Assembly (NCBI GenBank): GCA_013041925.1
Contig: JABDRB010000013.1
Coordinates: 62,001-126,000, forward strand
Source of the DNA: Akkermansiaceae bacterium
Lineage (GTDB): Bacteria; Verrucomicrobiota; Verrucomicrobiia; Verrucomicrobiales; Akkermansiaceae
DNA length: 64,000 bases
Direction: 5' to 3'
Shown: positions 29,075 to 37,621 of the stretch, one piece after another
Numbering within the stretch: position 1 is the first letter of the stretch
Layout: every line of letters begins with the position of its first letter
Program-made: the position numbers and the translations under genes
The notes under the pieces: model-generated
Databases searched by the model: none
The model's input: only the letters and a program-made list of their open reading frames with translations
Told to the model about the DNA's origin: nothing

Positions 29075-29195
29075 TCTTTCCGGTGCAGATGGTCAGGTCG
29101 CAGCCCCCCATCACAGCCCCCCAATCACAGAGAACGACCGCCTCTCATGAAAATTTTTGCTCTTCGTGGCTCTCATTCGCTGCTATCGGTCGCGC

Positions 29196-30665
29196 ATGCC
29201 TTCCTACGACCTTCTTTGTGATAAAACCCGTGAAATCTCACTCCTAGGTAATACCGCCGGCGTTCTCAGCTGGGACCAAGAAACCCATCTAACCAACGGC
29301 GGCGTGAACTACCGCGCCCAACAAATCGCTTGGCTGGCGGGAAAAATCCATGAGCTGAGCACGGGAGACGACTACCGATCGGCACTCGAAGCCGCCGAGA
29401 ATGAACAAGGAGACGCCCCCCAGGCGGCCAATCTCCGAGAACTCCGACACCGATTCGACCGCGCCACCCAACTCCCGAAGTCGTTGGTGGAAAAAGATTC
29501 CGAGTCGTCATCGCTGGCCAAGGCCGCTTGGGCCGATGCTCGCGCCAAGTCCGACTTCTCCCTGTTCGCCCCTCACCTGAAAACCCAGCTCGATATCGCA
29601 CGGGAAAAAGCCGAACTCTGGGGCTATGAGGACGAACCCTATGACGCCCTGCTCTGCGACTACGAACGCGGCACCAAGACATCCGATATCGCCGCCATCT
29701 TCGATACCGTCGGAGACGAGCTTGCCAGCATCGCCATGGCCGCCGTGGAAAAATCCGCCACCACACCCGCCAACTTGCTTTCAGGCTGCTATCCCATCGA
29801 AAAACAACAACAACTCAACCGCGAAGTGGCCGAGGACCTCGGGTTCGATTTTAACAACGGGCGCATCGATACCACCACCCACCCCTTCTGCACCCACCTC
29901 GGCCCTGGTGATACGCGCTTGACCACACGCTACCTCGAGGAAAATTTCACCTCCTCGCTCTTTGGGGTCCTGCATGAAACTGGCCACGGTCTCTACGAGC
30001 AAGGCCTGCCCAAAGATCATCACGGACTCCCCGCCGGAGAAGCTGTCTCACTCGGCATCCACGAATCACAATCACGCCTCTGGGAAAATCACGTCGGTCG
30101 ATCCCGCGCGTTCTGGAAAAAATGGCTCCCACGCGCCCAAGAAATTTTCCCCAAGCTAGCCGACACCGACCTCGACACCTTCCTCACCGCCATTAATCGG
30201 GCGGAGAAATCCTACATCCGTGTCGAGGCCGATGAGTCCACCTACGACCTCCATATCCTGCTCCGTTTCGGATTGGAACGTCGCATGCTTAACAAGGAGA
30301 TCGACGTCGATGATATCCCCGCAGCGTGGAATGACCAGTTCCAGGCATCTTTTGGGATGACCCCACCCAACGACACCCAAGGCTGCCTTCAGGACATCCA
30401 CTGGTCGATGGGCGGACTCGGATATTTCCCCACCTACACGCTGGGGAATTTCAACGCAGCCCAACTCCACCACCACGCCCTGCAGGATCAAACCATCGCC
30501 AGCGCATGCGAGCGTGCCGATTACCAACCGCTACTCGCATGGATGCGCCAAAAAATCCACACCAAGGGAAGCTCCCATTTCCCGCAAGAACTCATGATGG
30601 CTGCTACCGGCGAAACAACCAACCCTCAGTTTCATCTCGATCACCTCAAACGTCGATTTTTGTAA
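29196..30665 (+). CDS. carboxypeptidase of family M32 (Taq type)
   Basis: A 489-residue cytosolic metallocarboxypeptidase. The zinc motif HETGH is at residues 260-264 (LHETGHGLYEQG), the third ligand lies in GIHESQSRLWEN, and the C-terminal HILLRFGLERRM segment is conserved. Length fits the family (about 490-510). The enzyme trims C-terminal residues from peptides, probably in peptide turnover. The ATG at 29196 was chosen by family start; the frame is open to 29157. Confidence 0.93.
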   Translation: MPSYDLLCDKTREISLLGNTAGVLSWDQETHLTNGGVNYRAQQIAWLAGKIHELSTGDDYRSALEAAENEQGDAPQAANLRELRHRFDRATQLPKSLVEKDSESSSLAKAAWADARAKSDFSLFAPHLKTQLDIAREKAELWGYEDEPYDALLCDYERGTKTSDIAAIFDTVGDELASIAMAAVEKSATTPANLLSGCYPIEKQQQLNREVAEDLGFDFNNGRIDTTTHPFCTHLGPGDTRLTTRYLEENFTSSLFGVLHETGHGLYEQGLPKDHHGLPAGEAVSLGIHESQSRLWENHVGRSRAFWKKWLPRAQEIFPKLADTDLDTFLTAINRAEKSYIRVEADESTYDLHILLRFGLERRMLNKEIDVDDIPAAWNDQFQASFGMTPPNDTQGCLQDIHWSMGGLGYFPTYTLGNFNAAQLHHHALQDQTIASACERADYQPLLAWMRQKIHTKGSSHFPQELMMAATGETTNPQFHLDHLKRRFL

Positions 30666-30714
30666 GGGCTCGGCGCGAGTCGTTGCCCCCTTAACCCTCT
30701 GTGATGGGTGTAAG

Positions 30715-30792
30715 TTATTCGCATCGGTTGTTCACAAGTTATTCACCGTGCTTATTCACATCAAAAAAACGGAAAATCCCCCCTGTGAATAA
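30715..30792. other. cluster of DnaA-box-like 9-mers
   Basis: Five 9-mers lie in 78 bases: TTATTCGCA (30715), TTGTTCACA (30728), TTATTCACC (30739), TTATTCACA (30752) and, inverted, TGTGAATAA (30784-30792). Two fit the relaxed DnaA consensus TTWTNCACA exactly and three miss by one base. Starts of the first four are 13, 11 and 13 bases apart, close to helical phase. The cluster lies between the convergent 3' ends of two genes, so promoter control is unlikely; origin, titration or reactivation site are the options. Confidence 0.5.
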
Positions 30793-30846
30793 AGATCATA
30801 AGTCACTGATTCAGCGAAAATTGCCACTGATTTCACGCCCCTTGCC

Positions 30847-32871
30847 TTAATCGCACGGAACCCACACCGCGATGAACGCCTGAGCTGTTATTGGATCGTT
30901 GATCACCATCGTCCGATTGTGAATATCCTGTGAGCAAAGTCTGGATAACGACGCTTCGCTCAATGTGCTTTTACGTAAAATACGGAAGGTTCCGGCGCGG
31001 CCTGGGCTCAGTTTTTTGTAGAACTCAAATGCCACACGTCCCATGGTCATACGCACGTTGAGCTCGACGATGTGACGCAATCCCAACGAGCCGTCAGCGC
31101 GTCGAAACACCATGGCGTCGACCCCGACCGGCCCCGTGTATCCGCTGAGCAACTTGGGTAATTCCATGGGGATTTTCTCACGATACCACTGCGTCACCTT
31201 CGCCTCACGGAAAAGAAATTCGGCCACCTCTGGGTCTATACCCGAAGCCCATTTGGGGTCGATGCGGGTGCCGAGAAACCGGCCTGCATCGTCATTTTCC
31301 ATCTGGGTCATCCCGATGAAGTCGGCATGAGTCGCTTGGCGACCGGGGGAATGCTTTGCCGCGTCCCCTTGAGGATGCGCTCCCGCTTTCATCTCGTAAA
31401 GAACGGAAAAGTCCATGACGCGGTTCAGCCACGGCTCGACGACGACGCCACCGTGTGCGGCGAGGGTATTTTTTAACCACGGCAGCAGCTCGTCCTCGGA
31501 GTTTCCGGCAGGCAGACGTTTGTGCCTACGCCCAGAACAGGCGTGGGCCGCCTTCAGAAGAACATCCCCACCAGCCCTACGCGCACGCACCGCCGCAAGC
31601 GCCGTTTCCTCATTATAACAAAACTCCCCACAACCATCGGTCAGGCCCAAGCTCTTTTCCAATCGCCCGCCGACCTCCTTACTCAACCACAGGGCAGGGT
31701 CGGCCTGCCTCCATGCCCACGGATGATTCTCCGGCACATCGCCAGCAAAGCGCTGGAGCGTGGCCGAGGCATCCGGCGACCATGCCCACGGACGGAGGCC
31801 ACCGAGTTTTCGATCGGCAAGCTGTTCGATTTCCAAAATTTCCGGCAGCTTGACCCCCGCTTGCTGTAAGCGTGCGAGGTGTGTATTGCTGGGCTGGTGA
31901 CGCACCAAAACAACATCGTCGGGGCGACACCACGCAAGGGCGAGCAACTCCAGATCATTTTCCAATGCGGACTCGATCTTATTGGGTGCAAATGCCCTCC
32001 CCGCAGCTTGCGCCGCCACACAGGATTCTGCATTCGGATTAAACCAATGCACCACGGGTGTCCTGCCACGCGACTGTTCGCAAACTTCCAGATGGCTGAT
32101 AAAATCCTCATCGAACCCAGCCAACCTCCGGCCCTCGGCATTAAAGGGCGCGATCCCCTTGGCCTTGGCTGGCGCCAGCGGAAAGGTCAACGATCTCTTA
32201 AAGGCATGCCAATCCGTCTCCCCCTCCGCTTTCCATTTCCGAAACCACTTCACCCCATGACCGACGTGCCCAATTTCGTCGAGGTAAATTTTTTCCAACA
32301 CAGCGGCCGTCCCAGTATCGCCGACCTGACGGAAAAGCTCCGCATAGTGCTTAGAAAAATCCAGATTCGCCTGTTCGAAGGTCAGGTTCAGGCGGGTGAC
32401 AAAATCCATCGGCGTCTCCATCGGGGCAATCAAGCGCCAGAAATAATGATTCACCGGTAACTCACCAAAGGCGATTCCGCAGTCCTTCATCCGGCGCAGA
32501 TACATCAGCGTATGCATCTGCTCCTCACGCATCGCCTCATAGACACCCCGACGGTATTCCTTGGGAGCATCGGGAAATTTCAACAACACCAACGCCATCA
32601 ACTCGGCCGCAAGTAGCTCATGATTCGCGAGGAAATGCATCATCTTTCCCCGCTCGCGATCCTCATCAAGTCGGTTCACCCCAGGAAAATCCGCCCGAAC
32701 CCCCTTGGCCACAATCTTGAGCTCATCAGGTCGACCCGGGCTATCTGGCACCAAAATCGCACGCCCAGGTGCATCATCACTCACACCCGTCCCCAGCTCG
32801 GGTGCCAGCTGGAGCTTTTCATCAAGCGACTGCGCCAACAAAATCCGCTCAGCCACTTCACGCATTTGCAT
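30847..32871 (-). CDS. DUF455 ferritin-like domain fused to an ATP-grasp-like domain
   Basis: A 674-residue protein with two distinct halves. Residues about 75-215 form a DUF455 ferritin-like four-helix unit with diiron-type ligands: E85/E90, E117-x-x-H120, E166 and E199-x-x-H202. Residues about 420-620 look like ATP-grasp: a lysine-containing strand GGDVLLKAAHACSGRRHK, the hinge VVVEPWLNRVMDFS and the metal-binding H-I-V-E-L-N-V-R-M. ATP-grasp enzymes join a carboxylate to an amine or thiol; DUF455 proteins have no settled function. The substrate is unknown. It stands alone, diverging from the PatB/MalY aminotransferase. Confidence 0.72.
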   Translation of the reverse strand: MQMREVAERILLAQSLDEKLQLAPELGTGVSDDAPGRAILVPDSPGRPDELKIVAKGVRADFPGVNRLDEDRERGKMMHFLANHELLAAELMALVLLKFPDAPKEYRRGVYEAMREEQMHTLMYLRRMKDCGIAFGELPVNHYFWRLIAPMETPMDFVTRLNLTFEQANLDFSKHYAELFRQVGDTGTAAVLEKIYLDEIGHVGHGVKWFRKWKAEGETDWHAFKRSLTFPLAPAKAKGIAPFNAEGRRLAGFDEDFISHLEVCEQSRGRTPVVHWFNPNAESCVAAQAAGRAFAPNKIESALENDLELLALAWCRPDDVVLVRHQPSNTHLARLQQAGVKLPEILEIEQLADRKLGGLRPWAWSPDASATLQRFAGDVPENHPWAWRQADPALWLSKEVGGRLEKSLGLTDGCGEFCYNEETALAAVRARRAGGDVLLKAAHACSGRRHKRLPAGNSEDELLPWLKNTLAAHGGVVVEPWLNRVMDFSVLYEMKAGAHPQGDAAKHSPGRQATHADFIGMTQMENDDAGRFLGTRIDPKWASGIDPEVAEFLFREAKVTQWYREKIPMELPKLLSGYTGPVGVDAMVFRRADGSLGLRHIVELNVRMTMGRVAFEFYKKLSPGRAGTFRILRKSTLSEASLSRLCSQDIHNRTMVINDPITAQAFIAVWVPCD

Positions 32872-33009
32872 ACGCCAAGAGGTAAGATCAACGCGCTGAG
32901 AAGCAAGGTAATTTCTCGACCGGGCACAATGCCCTCACGGAAAATACTACCCGCGCCCGAACTTGACGATGAATAATGACTGGCCACCCTCCACTGCTTG
33001 GGTTAGCAC

Positions 33010-34170
33010 ATGCGTATGGCTTCTTGCATCGATTTTGATCAAATCATCCCACGCCGGGGCACCGGATCTTTGAAATGGGATAAGTTCCCGACACTCGACC
33101 CGTTCTGGGTCGCCGACATGGATTTCACTTCGCCCGAGGTGATCATTGACGCCCTGCAAAAACGGGTGGGACATGGCGTGATGGGCTATGCGCTCCCTCA
33201 TACGGGACTCATGGATAGCCTGCTCGAATACATGCACAACCGGCATCAACTCACGATCGAGCAGGAGCAAATCGTTCACCTCGGTGGGCTCGTCCCCGCC
33301 CTCTCGCTCGCCGCCCGTGCCTTTGGCCAACCTGGCGACGCCGTGATGACCTGCACCCCCATCTACCCCCCATTCCTCGGCGTCCAACACGACGCCAAGA
33401 TGAATCTCATCAGCGTGCCCCACACCATCCACGCCGGACGCTGGGAGTTCGACTGGGACGCCATGGAAACCGCAGTCACCCCCGAGACAAAAATTTTTCT
33501 CCTCAGCAACCCACAAAACCCGCTCGGCCGCGTGTTCACCTCCAAGGAAATAGAACAACTCGCCAGCTTCTGCGATCGACACGACCTTATTCTCATCTCC
33601 GATGAAATCCACTGCGATCTCATTCTCGACGATCAAAAAACACCCCACATCTGCGCCGCTGGATTACCCGAACATTTACAAAAGCGGATCATCACCCTGC
33701 TCGCCCCCAGTAAAACCTACAACATCGCCGGACTTGGATACGCATTTGCCGTCATCCGTGACGACTCACTACGCCGCAAATTCATCGCTGCCCGCGGCCA
33801 CACACTTCCCGAGATCAACTGCCTCGCCTACTACGCCGCCGAAGCCGCCTACCGCCACGGCGAGCCTTGGCGACAGGAACTCATCGCCTACCTCGGCAAG
33901 AACCGCGACACCGTCACGGATTTCATCCGCACCCAGACCCCCGGCTTGGTCATCCCCGACATCGAAGCCACCTATCTCGCCTGGATCGACTGCCGGACAT
34001 TGGAGGTCGAAAACCCCGCCCTCTTTTTCGAAAAGGAAGCAGGCCTTTATCTCTCCGACGGAAATTACTTTGGCGCCCCCGGCCACGTCCGCTTTAACTA
34101 CGGTTGCCCGCATCGCCGTGTGCTCGAAGGATTACAAAAAATGGACCGCGCACTCGTTACCCTTGCTTAA
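33010..34170 (+). CDS. PatB/MalY-type aminotransferase (cystathionine beta-lyase-like)
   Basis: A 386-residue PLP enzyme of fold type I. It has the family start with W-V-A-D-M-D-F, the NPQNPLGRVF substrate segment, the I-S-D-E-I-H-C-D Asp that contacts the PLP nitrogen, and the Schiff-base lysine in PSKTYNIAGL. The C-terminal Arg lies in HVRFNYGCP. Members cleave cystathionine or cysteine C-S bonds, and some act as aminotransferases; sequence alone does not separate these. A second ATG two codons in (33016) is an alternative start. Confidence 0.88.
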   Translation: MRMASCIDFDQIIPRRGTGSLKWDKFPTLDPFWVADMDFTSPEVIIDALQKRVGHGVMGYALPHTGLMDSLLEYMHNRHQLTIEQEQIVHLGGLVPALSLAARAFGQPGDAVMTCTPIYPPFLGVQHDAKMNLISVPHTIHAGRWEFDWDAMETAVTPETKIFLLSNPQNPLGRVFTSKEIEQLASFCDRHDLILISDEIHCDLILDDQKTPHICAAGLPEHLQKRIITLLAPSKTYNIAGLGYAFAVIRDDSLRRKFIAARGHTLPEINCLAYYAAEAAYRHGEPWRQELIAYLGKNRDTVTDFIRTQTPGLVIPDIEATYLAWIDCRTLEVENPALFFEKEAGLYLSDGNYFGAPGHVRFNYGCPHRRVLEGLQKMDRALVTLA

Positions 34171-34200
34171 CATCCAAAACCTCATACCTTATCCACCTCC

Positions 34201-34926
34201 ATGATCAAATCAGTCCTCGCCCTCATTCTTCTCACCCTCTGCCTCCCCACCCAGACATCAGCGGAGGTGGAAGACAACATCGCTCTCGGTATCGAGGCCG
34301 TCACCGGCTACCGCAGCGGATACGTCTACCGTGGTTTTGAACTCGCCGAGAGCACCCTCGACTTCCAGATCGAGGCAGAAATCGCACTCAATAACCACAC
34401 CTTCCTCAACGTCGGAGCATGGTATGCCACCGAAACCGGCAACGGCGATTTTGACGAAGCCTCACTCTTCACGCACCTCCGTTTCGAGAAATCCGACTCA
34501 CTCACCATCGGGCTCAGTGCCTCATACCACAGCTTCAGCCACTCCACCCCGCCACTCTCCGTGATGTTTAATGACGGTGCTGATGTTGGAGCTTTCGGCA
34601 GCTGGCACTTCAGCAAAGACTTCAGCGCCACGCTCGGTGCCTACTACGACACCGGTGCCGAGGCTTGGTATGGCCACCTCGAAACCCACTGGACCAAACC
34701 CCTTTCCGAAAAATCATTTGTCTCACTCAAAACGGGTGTCAGCTATGTCAATGACTACTATGGACGAGACGGAATCAACGATGCCTACAGCAGGCTCTCG
34801 CTCACCTACCACATTTCCGACACGGTTTCCATCACTCCATTCGTCGGTGGCTCCGTGCTCCTTGATCAGGCCGACGCCGGCAACGACCAAGCCTACGGCG
34901 GCATCTGGTTCGAGGTTCGCTTCTAA
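34201..34926 (+). CDS. outer-membrane beta-barrel protein
   Basis: A 241-residue protein with a signal peptide (cleavage near TSA-EV, residue 21). The rest is a series of amphipathic beta strands rich in Tyr, Phe, Gly and Asp (YRSGYVYRGFELAE...), ending in R-F, the usual last residues recognised by the barrel assembly machinery. It resembles TIGR02001-type hypothetical barrel proteins. Ligand and role are unknown. It lies 30 bases after the aminotransferase and 33 bases before the UbiA-like gene. Confidence 0.78.
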   Translation: MIKSVLALILLTLCLPTQTSAEVEDNIALGIEAVTGYRSGYVYRGFELAESTLDFQIEAEIALNNHTFLNVGAWYATETGNGDFDEASLFTHLRFEKSDSLTIGLSASYHSFSHSTPPLSVMFNDGADVGAFGSWHFSKDFSATLGAYYDTGAEAWYGHLETHWTKPLSEKSFVSLKTGVSYVNDYYGRDGINDAYSRLSLTYHISDTVSITPFVGGSVLLDQADAGNDQAYGGIWFEVRF

Positions 34927-34959
34927 TCTCAAGCGCGACTTTTAAGCGATTTCCCATCC

Positions 34960-36036
34960 ATGGAAAAACCCACCTTCGGCGAAAAATTCCGCGCCCTGTT
35001 AGCGACAGGCCGCATCGCAAACCTGCCAACCGTATGGAGCAATGTCATCGCTGGGTTTTTTATATCCTACCCCTACCTCGACCCCCATCTCGGAAACCCT
35101 AACGGAACATCATTCTGGGTATGGCTCCTCGCCTTGCTTACCCTTGCCACCTCCATGATCTATACCGGAGGGTGCCTGTTAGGAGATGTGCGCGATATTC
35201 ATTTTGATCGAAAACATCGGCCCAACCGACCTCTCCCACAAGGTATCATCTCGATCCGTTTCACCACCTTAACGGCTTGGTCACTTTTAATCGCAGGACT
35301 CCTCACCGGAATCCTATCGTACCCCATCAGCGCCTTTGCCAGCTTTAATCACAACAAGGGAATGATTCAACCCCACGTTGCCATCATCACAATCGCCTTA
35401 GTGGCAACCGTCGTCAGCTACGCATTGACACACAAAAAAAGCCGCCTCATCGCTCTCCCGCTGATGGCATCTTGCCGCTTCCTCCTCGTCTTTCTCGCCA
35501 TCGCCACCTCCCACATTTCAATCCTCAACCAGGAGTCTGCGGGTTCCCTTGTTGTTGATCTCGACTGGATCAGCCCCTGGATGATCCTCATGGCGGGCAC
35601 CGTCGGGCTCTACACCCTGCTCCTCAGTTGGGTCGCTTCTACCGAATCCCAACCCGGCCCATTCACCTACCGCAAAATCCTTGCCGCATGCATGCTCGCC
35701 CTGCCCGTTGTCCCCTTCGTCATCATCCCCCTGATCCCGTCCCACGGCCAAACCTCAACCAATCAGCCAGAATGGGGAAGCTTTTCACTCCCCGCTCTGT
35801 TTCCAGCCCCCCATCTCGTCGCCTACGTCACCATCGCCTCCCTCTCATTCGCGTGGATCGCACTCGCCCTGAAGGCACTCCAGCAATCAAAACCTGTCTT
35901 TGTCTCACGCGCCCTCGCTGGTTTCTGTTTACTCGACGCCGCACTCATCGCCGCCCACTCGCCGCGGGCAGCCCTCGTTTGCCTCGTCCTATTCCTCTTC
36001 GCCCTTCTTCTCCAACGCGTCACGCCCGCCACCTAA
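34960..36036 (+). CDS. UbiA-family prenyltransferase
   Basis: A 358-residue integral membrane protein with about nine hydrophobic helices. The first prenyl-diphosphate motif region is clear: N-L-P-T-V-W-S-N start and GDVRDIHFDRKHRPNRPLPQG (D-x-x-D-x-x-x-D type). The second Asp-rich motif is weak, as in EboC-like relatives that move scytonemin or other precursors. The acceptor (quinone ring, heme or another aromatic) cannot be told from the sequence. No other quinone genes are adjacent. Confidence 0.8.
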   Translation: MEKPTFGEKFRALLATGRIANLPTVWSNVIAGFFISYPYLDPHLGNPNGTSFWVWLLALLTLATSMIYTGGCLLGDVRDIHFDRKHRPNRPLPQGIISIRFTTLTAWSLLIAGLLTGILSYPISAFASFNHNKGMIQPHVAIITIALVATVVSYALTHKKSRLIALPLMASCRFLLVFLAIATSHISILNQESAGSLVVDLDWISPWMILMAGTVGLYTLLLSWVASTESQPGPFTYRKILAACMLALPVVPFVIIPLIPSHGQTSTNQPEWGSFSLPALFPAPHLVAYVTIASLSFAWIALALKALQQSKPVFVSRALAGFCLLDAALIAAHSPRAALVCLVLFLFALLLQRVTPAT

Positions 36037-36122
36037 TCCCCCCCGCTCCATCAGGGAAAAGCCAGAAAAGGCACAACCAAGACGTGCATTACCCACCTCA
36101 TTCCGCTAAAACAACTCCGACC

Positions 36123-37097
36123 ATGGCCAAAAAACACACAGAAAAACGTATTTCCCACCTCACCGTTGGTGATTTTTTTGAACGTCACGGGGAGGCCCTT
36201 AAACTTGAACTTCAAGGGAGCATCGTTGGCTTTGATCGCAAAATCCTCGAACCCACGGTGAACCACCCCGGCCTCGCCCTCGCTGGATTTCTTTCATACT
36301 TCGCCCACAAGCGCATCCAGGTCTTCGGAAACTCCGAACAGTCTTATCTCAGCAAAAGGTCCGATGATGAACGCATCAGACGTTTCAAAAAGATCTGCCA
36401 ACGCGATATCCCGTGCATCGTCACATCCCGAGGTAAAAAACTCACCCCCGAACTGCTCGATGTCGCCAACGAGCTCGGCATCGCCGTTTTTAGCACTCCG
36501 ATGGTCACCATGAAGTTCGTCAACTCCGCTACCCTCCAACTCGAGAACGACTTCGCACCATCCACCACCCGCCACGGATGCATGGTCGATTACCGCGGTG
36601 TTGGCGTCCTTATCATGGGCGATAGCGGCGCAGGAAAAAGCGAAGTCGCCATCGGCTTATTAGAACGTGGTGGTGCACTCGTTGCCGATGACATGGTCAT
36701 CCTTCGCAAAGTCGGCAACGAACTCATCGCAAGCACCAAGGACTTCTCACGCGGATTTATCGAGATGCGCGGCATCGGCATCGTTAACGTCGCCAATATC
36801 TTTGGCCTCGGTAGCATCAGACCAACCAAAAGACTCGACCTCGTCGTCACCCTCAAACCCCACGCCGACCTCAACAACGTCGACCGACTCGGCGTCAACC
36901 GGAAAACCCACCGCATCCTCGATGATGCCATCCCCAATGTCGAAATCCCCGTCGCCCCCGGCCGCGATACCACCCGACTCGTCGCCATCACCTGCCTCGA
37001 TCACCAACTCCGCAGCATGGGCTACGACATGGCGGCCGAATTCAATGAGCGATTGCTCGATAAAATGACCTTAGGAAAACCAGGACTGGGACTATAA
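36123..37097 (+). CDS. hprK: HPr kinase/phosphorylase
   Basis: A 324-residue bifunctional enzyme that phosphorylates HPr on Ser46 and dephosphorylates it. It has catalytic His151 in the TTRHG loop, Walker A GDSGAGKS at 166-173, then VADD, and the HprK signature E-M-R-G-I-G-I-V-N-V (214-223). The ATG at 36123 is chosen by family start; the open frame upstream is a shadow of the UbiA-like gene. ptsH follows 97 bases on and ptsI after that, so the three work as one regulatory unit. Confidence 0.95.
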   Translation: MAKKHTEKRISHLTVGDFFERHGEALKLELQGSIVGFDRKILEPTVNHPGLALAGFLSYFAHKRIQVFGNSEQSYLSKRSDDERIRRFKKICQRDIPCIVTSRGKKLTPELLDVANELGIAVFSTPMVTMKFVNSATLQLENDFAPSTTRHGCMVDYRGVGVLIMGDSGAGKSEVAIGLLERGGALVADDMVILRKVGNELIASTKDFSRGFIEMRGIGIVNVANIFGLGSIRPTKRLDLVVTLKPHADLNNVDRLGVNRKTHRILDDAIPNVEIPVAPGRDTTRLVAITCLDHQLRSMGYDMAAEFNERLLDKMTLGKPGLGL

Positions 37098-37194
37098 TCC
37101 ATCATTCCCACCAGCCCCCCTAATAAACCTAAAAAAATCCCTTCCCCCCCGTCCATCCTGTCTCTAGACTTCCGCAACATTCCAACAAAACACG

Positions 37195-37458
37195 ATGCCT
37201 ACCCGCGAATTCACCGTTACCAATAAACTGGGAATCCACGCCCGCCCCGCTGCCCAATTCGTCAAGACGGCCAGCATGTTCTCCTCTGAGATCCAAGTCG
37301 AAAAAGATGATGAACAAGCCGACGGAAAGTCCATCATGGGCCTGATGATGCTCGCGGCTGGCCACGGATCGGTATTAAACATCACCACCGAAGGCACAGA
37401 TGCCGATGCGGCTCTGGATGCCCTAGGCGACTTGATTTCCCGTAATTTCGAGATCTAA
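37195..37458 (+). CDS. ptsH: phosphocarrier protein HPr
   Basis: An 87-residue protein. His15 in LGIHARPAAQF receives phosphate from Enzyme I, and Ser46 in DGKSIMGLMML is the HprK target; both sit at canonical positions. Presence of both sites shows that metabolic-state control through P-Ser-HPr is possible here. No EIIA, EIIB or EIIC gene is nearby, so the role may be regulatory rather than sugar import. Confidence 0.96.
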   Translation: MPTREFTVTNKLGIHARPAAQFVKTASMFSSEIQVEKDDEQADGKSIMGLMMLAAGHGSVLNITTEGTDADAALDALGDLISRNFEI

Positions 37459-37621
37459 AGCCAGCTCTCAGCTCCGGCAACGAACCCGAAAACCCTCCCC
37501 TTTTCCCTCCCCCACCACTTTTCTCCTCTCCCCCCTCACTTTTTCACCAACCCATTCCGTTCGATCGCGGTCAATGATTTAGCTTTGACCCACACGCTGC
37601 TTGTGTGCAAACTCTATCCGC

